Shown here in pieces: positions 46,116-55,212 of a stretch of 64,000 nucleotides of DNA (its first letter is position 1; the number at the start of each line of letters is the position of its first letter). This DNA comes from Sophora flavescens. Lineage: Eukaryota; Streptophyta; Magnoliopsida; Fabales; Fabaceae. Under the pieces are notes generated by a model. It was not told the origin of the DNA. It did no database searches and saw nothing but the letters and a program-made list of their open reading frames with translations. The DNA is taken from contig CM061064.1 of assembly GCA_030762895.1 (NCBI GenBank), forward strand, positions 237,614,586 to 237,678,585, written 5' to 3'. Both the position numbers and the translations under genes were made by a program.

Positions 46116-47375
46116 ATGGCCAACTTCAAGTCTTCAAATGTGGTTCCGCAAGGTTGGACTAATCAACAGAGAAAGAAGTTCTTCTCGGATGCAAAATATT
46201 ATGTGTGGGAGGACCCCTATCTCTTCAAGCAGTGCTCGGATGGGATCCTCAGGAGGTGCATTCCCCATGACCAAATCGGAAACGTCTTTGTGGCATTGTC
46301 ATAGCTCGGATTACGGTGGGCATTATGGGGGAAAGAAGACTGCAGAAAAGATCCTTCAAAGTGGTTTCTTTTGGCCGACGCTCTTCAAGGATGCCTACAC
46401 CTTTGTTGAAAACGGTGATCGTTGACAAAGGGTTGGCAATATTTCTAAGCGGCATGAACTCCCCTTGAATTGCATGCTCGAAGTAGAGCTCTTTGATGTA
46501 TGGGGGATAGATTTCATGGGACCATTCCCACCTTCCTTCTCTTACCAAGTACATTTTGGTGGTCATCGACTACGTGTCGAAGTGGGTGGAGGCAATCCCA
46601 ACAACCACAGATGATGCGCGCGTAGTCATGGATTTCTTGAGGCGCAATATCTTCTCTAGGTTTGGGGTCCCAAGAGTGTTGATCAGTGATGGGGGATCCC
46701 ACTTCTGCAACAATCAAATGCATAAGCTTCTCGAGAAGTATGGGGTCAAGCAGAGTCTCTACTCCCTATCACCCCCAAACAAATGGGCAAGCAGAGGTAT
46801 CCAACCGTGAGTTGAAGCGCATTCTTGAGAAAACCGTTAACTCGTCACGGAAGGATTGGTCAAGGAAATTGGATGATGCTCTATGGGATTATAGGACCGC
46901 CTTCAAGACTCCAATTGGAAGGTCTCCCTACAATTTGGTGTTCGGAAAGGCATGCCACCTACCGGTGGAGTTGGAGGAGAAATCTTATTGGGCAATTAGG
47001 GAGCTCAACTTTGACTTGACAAAGGCCGGAGAGAAGAGGTTGTTGGACTTGAATGAGCTATCTGAGATCCGCATGCAAGCTTATGAGAACGCGAGAATCT
47101 ACAAGGAGCGGATGAAAGCATGGCATGACAAGCACATCTTGCCTAGGAGGTTCGAGCCCGGGCAATTGGTGCTTCTGTATAATTCCAGATTGAGGCTCTT
47201 TCCTGGGAAGCTGAAATCAAGATGGTCGGGACCATACAAGATCCTACAAGTCTTCCTCCATGGGGCAGTGGAATTAGAAGGGGCCTCTGGCAACTTCAAG
47301 GTGAACGGGCATAGGTTAAAGCATTATCATGGGGAGTCAATCCCAACTGGAAAGCAAGTGTTTCTTTTGGATTAA
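46116..47375 (+). pseudogene. Element C integrase, frameshifted
   Basis: Segments in three frames: an N-terminal finger region degraded around 46300-46430, the core with VVIDYVSKWVEAIP and VPRVLISDGGSHFCN, then a frameshift near 46770 and VSTPYHPQTNGQAEVSNREL, which supplies the catalytic Glu. The C-terminal part runs open to TAA 47373-47375 and ends in HGESIPTGKQVFLLD. The multiple frame changes exclude function. Confidence 0.85.
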
Positions 47376-47401
47376 CCCTTAGGGGTGACTTGAGTCAGGC
47401 T

Positions 47402-47447
47402 CGGGACGTTAAACAAGCGCTACTTGGGAGGCAACCCAAGCTAGGTA
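47402..47447 (+). other. Conserved block with hairpin H1 (element C)
   Basis: CGGGACGTTAAACAAGCGC followed by CTTGGG (47423-47428), loop AGGCAA and CCCAAG (47435-47440). It lies 27 nt after the pol stop. The same block occurs in D (53546-53593), G (24771-24815) and F. Confidence 0.75.
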
Positions 47448-47504
47448 CTCTTTCTTTTCCTCACTCTTGTTTTTGTGTTTGTGTTTGTTTTGTTTTTGTT
47501 TGTC

Positions 47505-47534
47505 ACTCTTGAATAATTTGAGAAGATCAAGAGT
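47505..47534 (+). other. Hairpin H2 (element C)
   Basis: ACTCTTGA (47505-47512) and TCAAGAGT (47527-47534) pair perfectly around a 14-nt loop ATAATTTGAGAAGA, which is conserved in D, E, F and G. Confidence 0.7.
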
Positions 47535-48716
47535 TTTTGTATGAAATGTCGTGTCGGCAAGCTTGTTGGATTTTAATTATATTGAGCATAGATGGATTGC
47601 TTGAATTATATTGACCATTGATTAATTTCCCCTAGGTTCTAGTAATAGAAAAGTTGATCCCCACTTAAAATTGAAAATTGAACTTTGAGATTTATTATGA
47701 TTGCTTGATTTATGATAAGTTTGGGGTGAGGGGATGCACACACTAGGAATCGTATCTCGGTCAAACAGTTTGCAAAATGTCCAGGTGAGGATTTGAGCCC
47801 CCAACTTTGTTTTTGAATGTGTGAATCACTGTAAGTTGCACTTTCCCGAATTTGCTTGAATCTCTATATGGTTTGCATGTTTATATGTTGCATCACATGA
47901 TTTAGGCAATTTTCTTTGAATTAACTACTTGGCCATAAATTGAACCAACCTTGATGAATGATCCCTAGTTAGCCACATTGAGCCTTGAAGCCTATTGTTC
48001 TTGATGACCTTACATTACAAGCCATTAACTCAGAAAAACCATGATTTTCCCCTATCCTAGGATTTAGGAGAGTATGGAATTTTAGCTTTGTAAGTGTTGT
48101 TGTGGAACTAAGTTTGGGGTGGCTACAAGTTCATGAATCATAGTTGAGAAAAAGAAAAACGGAAGTAAGGGCCGAAGGCTTGAAAGAAAAAAAAAGAAAA
48201 AAAAGAAAAAAAAAGGGTGATAAAAAGCATTGAATATGTGCCAAAAAGGGCAAAGAAAAATAAATATAAAAAGGAAGAGGTGTGTAGCCACCAACTGCAA
48301 GGAAGAGAATAATATAAGAGTGAATTCAATTGTTGTGATATTAGTTTCATGCTCTCATTGATCCTAGGGACTTAGCTTCTATCCTTTGATTATCCTACCC
48401 TTAGCCAGGCCCCATTACAACCGTTGAAAGACCTATTGATGTTGCATGCATGTTTTCGTGGGAACTATGTTTGAGATGAAAATCAAATTCATGGGAAGTG
48501 CTCTTAGAATGTGAAAGTGAGTGAAGAGTTGATAGCCTAGACAAACTTGAGCGAATGAGTGAATTACTAAATGCCCTTGTGAGGAAGGCAATTGTTTGAA
48601 ATAGGTGATCTTCCTTTGTGTGTATCTTTGAGCCTCAACTTAGAGTAATGATGGCATGAATGATAAATTCTCAATTGTTTAAAGTAGATGAATGTGGGGA
48701 TTACATTGATGAAAGA

Positions 48717-48736
48717 GGGGGGGGGGGGGGGGGGGG
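48717..48736 (+). repeat. G20 run in element C
   Basis: Twenty G after GATGAAAGA, about 141 nt before the 3' LTR. D, G and E carry shorter interrupted G-tracts on the sense strand at the same distance. The length may be an assembly or polymerase artefact. Confidence 0.9.
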
Positions 48737-48838
48737 ATCAAAGAAGAAAAAACTGCTTTGTAAAGTCGCATGAAATTTGTGCAAAATCGATTGAATCCCT
48801 TAAGCTTGCCAAGTCTTGAGTCGTTTTTAAGTTTTAAG

Positions 48839-48858
48839 CTTGCTTGGGGACAAGCAAG
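48839..48858 (+). other. Hairpin H3 (element C)
   Basis: CTTGCTTG-GGGA-CAAGCAAG, a perfect 8-bp stem with a GNRA-type tetraloop, 19 nt before the 3' LTR and directly upstream of the probable polypurine tract. Confidence 0.75.
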
Positions 48859-49145
48859 GTTTAAGTTTGGGGTATTTTGATAAGCCTCTGGCTTATCTAG
48901 TTTTATGACTAGATGAACTAGGGTTCATGTGCCTATTTATTCGAGTTCACTCTCGTTTTCGCCCAAATTTGCCTTGTTTTGCTCCTAAGTTGGATTTTGA
49001 CTCGTTTTGCGTCTTTTGTGTAGTTTTTAGCTTCTTTTGGATAGAATTACGCTTGTGGTTGCTTGTGTTGTTTTCAGGTCCATAAGTGAAGCTCTAAGAA
49101 TTAAGGAAAGTCAAGAAATAGTGGAGATTGCCATTCTGGAGATTC

Positions 49146-49611
49146 TCGCCCCGCGAGAGGAAGATCGCCCCGCGAGAGTTTGAAGACCCGGGAAGACAGA
49201 GACCATCACGGCCTAGCAGTGATTCACATCACGGGGCGTGAAAGGAAGATTCGCGTCGCGAGACGTCCTTCGCGTCGCGAGTGTGTGAACTCCAGAAAAG
49301 CACCAGAGTTAGAGACCATCACGGCCTAGCCGTGATGTATATCACGGCCGTGACCTAAAAGCCACACAAGTCAGAGACCATCACGGCCTAGCCGTGATGT
49401 GTATCACGGCCGTGACCCAAGATCCACACAAGGCAGAGAACATAACGGCATGGCCGTGATTCACATCACGAGCCGTGAAAGGCGGGCTCGCGTCGCGAGA
49501 CATCATTCGCGTCGCGAGAGTTCGAATTCCAGAAGTGCGCCAGAAACAAACCGTCACGGCCTGGCCGTGATGTCCGTCACGGCCTGGCCGTGATGTCCGT
49601 CACGGCCGTGA
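49146..49611 (+). promoter_or_regulatory. Palindrome-module array in C 3' LTR
   Basis: Pairs of 11-bp sites with 8-nt spacers at 49146-49175 (TCGCCCCGCGA), 49251-49280 and 49488-49517 (TCGCGTCGCGA). 17-N6-12/13 modules at 49206-49241, 49319-49353, 49381-49415 and 49443-49478. A double module 17-N6-17-N6-12 at 49554-49611 ends 13 bp before the TATA box (49625). In the sense direction the 17-bp site always precedes the 12-bp site. Confidence 0.9.
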
Positions 49612-49624
49612 CGCGTGGCCTCCT

Positions 49625-49632
49625 TATAAATA
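49625..49632 (+). promoter_or_regulatory. TATA box of C 3' LTR
   Basis: TATAAATA within CCTCCTTATAAATAGAGC, directly after the palindrome array. The same arrangement is found in D and F. Confidence 0.7.
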
Positions 49633-50465
49633 GAGCAGATCAGAACAGAAAAGAGAACTTTTTGGATCAGAATTTTCAGAGACCTTTTGTAATCCTTATT
49701 CTGGGGTTTCTTCTCCTCTTCTCCTCTCTTAATTCTGAGGCTTAGGATGAATTCCGATTGTACGTGCGTTGTTGTTACGGACATGAGGAACTAATCCTCT
49801 TGTCTAAGGGATCGATGAAGCCACCTATGGCAGCATAGTATTCATGTGATGTAATTCTCTCTCTCTTAATTCAATTATTGTTTTTCAATTCTGATTTCAT
49901 TGTGTTGGTTATATGCTTGCGTGATCAACTTGTTAAACGTGTGTGAGGCCGAGAGGCGATTCGCGTTTCAGAACTTGAATTGGGAACATCGATCGACTGT
50001 TGCACGAGAGTGAATAGGAGATCGATGCAACTCGTAGGGAACAAGAATTAATAGAATTCGAGATTAGGGTTAAGAGACCTAGGAAGTAATTAACTCAAAT
50101 CATCGAATACGTCCTATTGAGCACGATAGTGGATATAGGAGAATTTAGGGGTCCCGTTGACATTAAAATTGAACCTAGGGAGGAGAGCAATATCACTTGG
50201 GTACTTTGCATGATTGGGTAGGTGGATTCGAAACCTTAGATGCTTTTAATTCCAGATTTCATCACCATATCTTTGATTGTTTCGATTTGTTAATTTAAAT
50301 TGTGATTCTAATTTCCTTCCAACCACTTTCTCTACTTAACCAACTTATCGGATTTCTCGCGAAATTAGTCGAATTGGTAACCCAATCCTTGTGTTCGACC
50401 TCGGTAGACTCTTACCATGTTTTTATTACTTGCGACGACCCGGTACACTTGCCGGAGTCACAACA

Positions 50466-50590
50466 GTATTGCCAGGAAAATTGTGTTTAGGTATGATTAC
50501 TGTTTCAAGTGGACTAATGGAGCAAATTAAAGAAAAGCAAGAAAGTGATCAGTACCTACAAGGAGAAAGAGAATTAGTGCGATAGGGAGC
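50466..50590 (+). pseudogene. Element B copy 2: fragment between C and D
   Basis: 125 bp beginning GTATTGCCAGGAAAATTG, equivalent to about 32071-32195 of copy 1 (segment between RNase H and integrase). It contains the coding phrase VSSGLMEQIKEKQESDQYLQ and TAG at 50583-50585. It starts with the GTATT duplication of C and ends with the GGAGC duplication of D. Confidence 0.92.
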
Positions 50591-52105
50591 TGTTGTGACT
50601 CCGGCAAGTGTACCGGGTCGTCGCAAGTAATAAAACACGGTAAGAGTCTACCGAGGTCGAACACAAGGATTGGGTTACCAATTCGACTAATTTCGCGAAA
50701 AATCCGATAAGTTGGTTAAGTAGAGAAAGTGGTTGGAAAGAAACTAGGATCACAATTCAAATTAACAAATCGAATCAATCAAAGATATGGTGATGAAATC
50801 TGGAATTAAAAGCATCTAAGGTTTCGAATCCACCTACCCAATCATGCAAAGTACCCAAGTGATATTGCTCTCCTCCCTAGGTTCAATTTTAATGTCAACC
50901 GGGACCCCTAAATTCTCCTAAATCCACTTCCGTGCTCATTAGGACGTATTCGACGATTGGATTAATTACTTACTAGGTCTCATAATCCTAATCTCGAATT
51001 CTATTAATTCTTGTTCCCTATAGGTTGCACCGATCTCCTACTCACTCTCGTGCAATACTCGACCGATGATCCCAATTCAAGTTCTAAAACGCGAATCGCC
51101 GCTAGCATATAATCGACACAATGAAAACAGAATTGGAAAACAATAATTGAATTAAAGGAGAGAGAGTTACATTACATGAACACTATGCCGCCATGGGTGG
51201 CTTCATCGATCCCTTAGACAAGAGGATTAGTTCCTCATGTCCGTAACAACGACGCACGTACAATCGGAAATCATCCTAAGACTAAGAATCAAGAGAAGAG
51301 AAGAGGAGACGCAGCCCCAGAATAAGGATTACAAAAGATCTCCAATCAGTTCTGATCCAAAAAGTCCTCTTTTTCTGTTCTGATCTGCTCTATTTATAAG
51401 GAGGCCACGCGTCACGGCCGTGATGGCCATAACGGCCAGGCCGTGACGGCTTCTGTTTCTGGCGCACTTCTGGAATTCAAACTCTCGCGACGCGAGCCCT
51501 CTTGTCACGGCCCGTGATGTGAATCACGGCCAAGCCGTGATGTTCTCTGCCTTGTGTGGATTTTGGGTCACGGCCGTGATACTCATCACGGCTAGGCCGT
51601 GATGGTCTCTGACTTGTGTGGCTTTTAGGTCACGGCCGTGATATACATCACGGCTAGGCCATGATGGTCTCTGACTCTGGTACTTTTCTGGAGGTCACAC
51701 ACTCGCGACGTGAAGGACGTCTCGCGACGCGAACCTTCCTTTCACGCCCCGTGATGTGAATCACGGCTAGGCCGTGATGGTCTCTGACTTTCCGGGTCTT
51801 CAAACTTTCGCGGGGCGAGCTTCCTCTCGCGGGGCGAGAATCTCCAGAATGGCAATCTCCACTATTTCTTGACTTTCCTTAATTCTTAGAGCTTCACTTA
51901 TGGACCTAAAAACAACACAAGCAACCACAAGCGTAATTCTATCCAAAAGAAGCTAAAAACTACACAAAAGACGCAAAACGAGTCAAAGTCCAACTTAGGA
52001 ACAAAACAAGGCAAATTTGGGCGAAAACGAGAGTGAACTCCAATAAATTGGCACATAAACCCTATTTCATCAAGTCATAAAACTAGATAAGCCAGAGGCT
52101 TGTCA
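50591..52105 (-). repeat. Element D 3' LTR (left)
   Basis: 1515 bp, TGTTGTGACTCCGGC to GGCTTGTCA. TATA is the complement of 51391-51398. Palindrome array 51412-51838: five 12-N6-17-type modules (51412, 51505, 51569, 51630, 51742) and pairs of 11-bp sites starting at 51702 and 51809. Confidence 0.92.
51412..51838 (-). promoter_or_regulatory. Palindrome-module array in D left LTR
   Basis: All 12/13-N6-17 modules keep a 6-nt spacer (TGGCCA, TGTGAA, TACTCA, TATACA, TGTGAA). The two pairs of 11-bp sites keep an 8-nt spacer (AGGACGTC, GCTTCCTC). A linker close to GGTCTCTGACTT follows most modules. Confidence 0.88.
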
Positions 52106-53615
52106 AAATACCCCAAACTTAAACCTTGCTTGTCCCCAAGCCAGCTTAAAACTCAAAAATGACTCAAGACTTGGCAAGCTTAAGGGATTCAATCGATTTC
52201 GCACAAATTTCATGCGACTTTACAAAGCAGTTTTTCTTCTTTGATTCCCCTCCCTTTTTCATCAATGTAATCCCCACATTCATCTACTTTAAACAATTGA
52301 GAAGTTATCATTCATGCCATCATTACTCTAAATTGAGGCTCAAAGATACACACAAAGGAAGATCACCTATTTCAAATAATTGCCTTCCTCTCAAGGGCAT
52401 TTAGTATTTCACTCATTCGCTCAAGTTTGTCTAGGTTATCAACTTTTCACTCACTTTCACATTCTAAGAGCACTTCCCATGAATTTGATTTTCATCTCAA
52501 GCATAGTTCCCACGAAAACATGCATGCATCATCAATAGGTCTTTCAACGGTTGTAATGGGGCCTGGCTAAGGGTAGGATAATCAAAGGATAGAGGCTAAG
52601 TCCCTAGGATCAATGAGAGCATGAAACTACTATCACAACAATTGAATTCACTCTCATATTATTCTCTTCCTTGCAGTTGGTGGCTACATACCTCTTCCTT
52701 TTTATATTTATTTTTCTTTGCCCTTTTTGGCACATATTCAATGCTTTTTATCACCCATTTTTTCTTTTTTCTTTTTTCTTTTTTTTTCTTTTTTTTTTCT
52801 TTCAAGCCTTCGGCCCTTACTTCCGTTTTTCTTTTTCTCAACTATGACTCATGAACTTGTAGCCACCCCAAACTTAGTTCCACAACAACACTTATAAAGC
52901 TAAAATTCCATACTCTCATAAATCCTAGGATAGGGGAAAATCATGGTTTTTCTGAGTTAATGGCTTGTAATGTAAGGTCATGAAGAACAATAGGCTTCAA
53001 GGCTCAATGTGGCTAACTAGGGATCATTCATCAAGGTTGGTTCAATTTATGGCCAAGTAGTTAATTCAAAGAAATTTGCCTAAATCATTTGATGCAACAT
53101 ATAAACATGCAAACCATATAGAGATTCAAGCAAATTCGGGAAAGTGCAACTTATAGTGATTCACACATTCAAAAACAGAGTTGGAGGCTCAAATCCTCAC
53201 CTGGACATTTTGCAAACTGTTTGACCGAGATACGATTCCTAGTGTGTGCACCCCCTCACCCCAAACTTATCATAAATCAAGCAATCATAATAAATCTCAA
53301 AGTTCAATTTTCAATTTTTAAGTGGGGATCAACTTTTCTGTTACTAGAACCTAGGGGAAATCATCAATGGTCAATATAATTCATGCAATCCATCTATGCT
53401 CAATATAATTAAAATCCAACCAGCTTGCCGACACGACATTTCATACAAAAACTCTTGATCTTCTCAAATTATTCAAGAGTGACAAACAAAAACAAAACAA
53501 ACACAAAAACAAAAACAAAAACAAGAGTGAGGAAAGGAGGGGGTACCTAGCTTGGGTTGCCTCCCAAGAAGCGCTTGTTTAACGTCCCGAGCCTGACTCA
53601 AGTCGCCCCTAAGGG
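52106..53615 (-). other. D internal 3' non-coding region
   Basis: No coding frame. Inverted match of 47376-48877 in C. It contains H3 (52125-52144, one mismatch), a G-tract on the sense strand near 52240, H2 (53451-53480, perfect) and H1 (53551-53568, perfect 6-bp stem with flanks 53546-53593). Confidence 0.75.
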
Positions 53616-55193
53616 TTAATCCGGAGGAAGATCCTGCTTGCCATGCCATTCCTTGGCCCGTTCTTTGTAGGTTTGTGCCCCTTTATATGCTCGCATGCGG
53701 TTCCCGGACAGCTCATTTAAGTTCAGGACCCTTCTATAATCAGCACGAACTCTCCACTCCGTGGTGATCCTTTTTGGGATTAACTTGTTGTCTTTATTGA
53801 CCACCACGGTTGTACTACCTTTCAACCTTGGTGCTTTACCCTTCTTTTTCATTCCTTTGCTGCTGAGTTCTTTCCTTGCACATTCTTCCCTTGGGAGGCT
53901 CGGTATGGGTTCCATGTCTCGTAGCCACTCAAGGTAGACTTCATCCCCCGAAGGGCCTTTTTCCTCACTGTCTTCCTCATGAGATTCTACCGATACTGTT
54001 GTAAGTGAAGGATCATGGTCTTCTCGAGTTGCCTTTACCTTTTCAGTTGGGTCCACCACATCCACTCGATACACAGCTGACTTCTCTTCCGAGTGCTTAA
54101 TCGCTTCAAAGACATTGAAGACCACCTCATCATCATTCACCCTTAAAGTGAGTTTCCCTTGCCGCACATCTATCAAGGCATCCCCGGTGGCCAAGAAGGG
54201 CCTACCCAATATGAGAGGGATCTCAGCATCTTCATCCATATCGAGCACCACAAAGTCCACCGGGAATATGAACTTGTCAACTTTCACGAGCAAGTCTTCG
54301 ACTACTCCATAGGGATATTTGATAGAGCGATCGGCCAGTTGGAGTGACATTCGCGTATCCTTTACTTCTTTGATCCCTAGCCTCTTCAACATCGAGAGGG
54401 GCATCAAGTTGATGCTTGCCCCTAGATCACATAATGCCTTTCCGAAGGTCATTCCCCCAATGGTGCATGGTATCGAAAAAGAACCGGGATCCTTCAACTT
54501 TGGAGGTAGTTTTCTCTGAAGAATGGCACTACACTCCTCGGTCAAAGCAACCGTTTCTTCATCCACTATCCTCCGCTTCTTGGTGAGAAGCTCCTTCATA
54601 AACCGGGCATATGATGGCATCTGTTCCAAGGCTTCCGCAAATGGAATGTTAATCTGAAGCTTGCGGAAGACATCAAGGAATCTGTTGAACTGCTTATCCT
54701 GTTGAGGCTTCTTCAATCTTTCCGGATACGGAACCTTCATGTAGGGCGGGAGGTCTTGGGGTTCAACCCACTTCTTCTTTCGGAACTCTTCATCCACAAG
54801 TTTCAGCCTTCCCCCTTGCTCCGGTCCTTTGTCACTTGCCAACCCTTCTTTCTCTGGTTCCTCTTCCTCAACGGGTAGTTGTTCCGGGCCCTTGTCATCC
54901 TGAGAACTAGTGGTACCCCTGCTAGGTCCCAACACCCTTCCGCTTCTAGTTGTGATGGCATTGCATTGGTTCTTCGGGTTGTTCTCGGTGTCACCTAGGA
55001 GAGTGCCTGGGAGACGCTCATTAAGTTGCCTTGCGAGCTGAGCAACCTGCGTCTCTAGATTGTGAATTGCTGACCCTGTATGAGTTGCCAACTTGTTAAT
55101 TGCTGTATTTGTGTCGATTGACAACTTCTCCATTGCTGTATTCATCTTCTCAAAAGATGTGCCTGTAAAGGTTGACAACTTCTCAAAAGCCAT
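53616..55193 (-). pseudogene. Element D protease with fused integrase tail
   Basis: 525 codons open. It starts in the end of gag (MAFEKLSTFTGTSFEKMNTA), continues through the linker and protease (FGKALCDLGASINLMPL) and then departs from C: after APRLKG it jumps to STTVVVNKDNKLIPKR in the N-terminal part of RT, and after RADYRR to VLNLNELSGNRMRAYKG, the integrase C-terminus. Two deletions thus removed the RT start and then RT, RNase H and the integrase core, yet the frame remains open to the stop at 53616. It encodes no RT or integrase activity. The protease residues look complete. Confidence 0.85.
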
Positions 55194-55212
55194 CTCCCAA
55201 GGTTGTCTTCAA

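Larger units (their letters stand above)
47376..48877 (+). other. Element C 3' internal non-coding region
   Basis: 1.5 kb between pol and the 3' LTR, where Athila elements may carry an env-like gene. I find no such frame here. Instead it holds hairpins H1, H2 and H3, a purine-rich stretch (48180-48220), a G20 run (48717-48736) and CAAGGTTTAAGTTTGGGGTA before the LTR. The region is strongly similar to those of D, G and, less so, E. Confidence 0.75.
41155..50465 (+). mobile_element. Element C: Athila-like Ty3/gypsy element
   Basis: 9311 bp, TGATAAGCC...ACAACA, flanked by GTATT (41150-41154 and 50466-50470) and interrupting B internal 2. 5' LTR 41155-41742, primer site about 41748-41767, gag, protease-RT-RNase H, integrase, 1.5 kb non-coding, 3' LTR 48878-50465. 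The DLGASIN protease, MDD-type RT motif and TTGGYGCCGTT primer site fit the Athila group. All coding parts are broken. Confidence 0.93.
48878..50465 (+). repeat. Element C 3' LTR
   Basis: 1588 bp, TGATAAGCCTCTGGC to AGTCACAACA. It carries the complete palindrome array and TATA box missing from the 5' LTR. It is the inverted match of D LTR 50591-52105, only 125 bp away. Confidence 0.93.

Noticed and set aside
47376..48877. Possible env-like gene of element C
   Set aside because: The region between pol and the 3' LTR has no frame of reasonable length, and the homologous parts of D, G and E do not share one either.
49399..49593. Arginine-rich frame in the C 3' LTR and similar frames at 57912-58115 and 61886-62089
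   Set aside because: These read through the palindrome arrays, whose repeated CGCGAG and CACGGCC motifs give open but meaningless frames.
49146..49611. CRISPR-like repeat-spacer appearance of the palindrome arrays
   Set aside because: Spacers are only 6-9 nt, the host is a plant, and the arrays sit in LTR promoters. They are described as regulatory modules instead.
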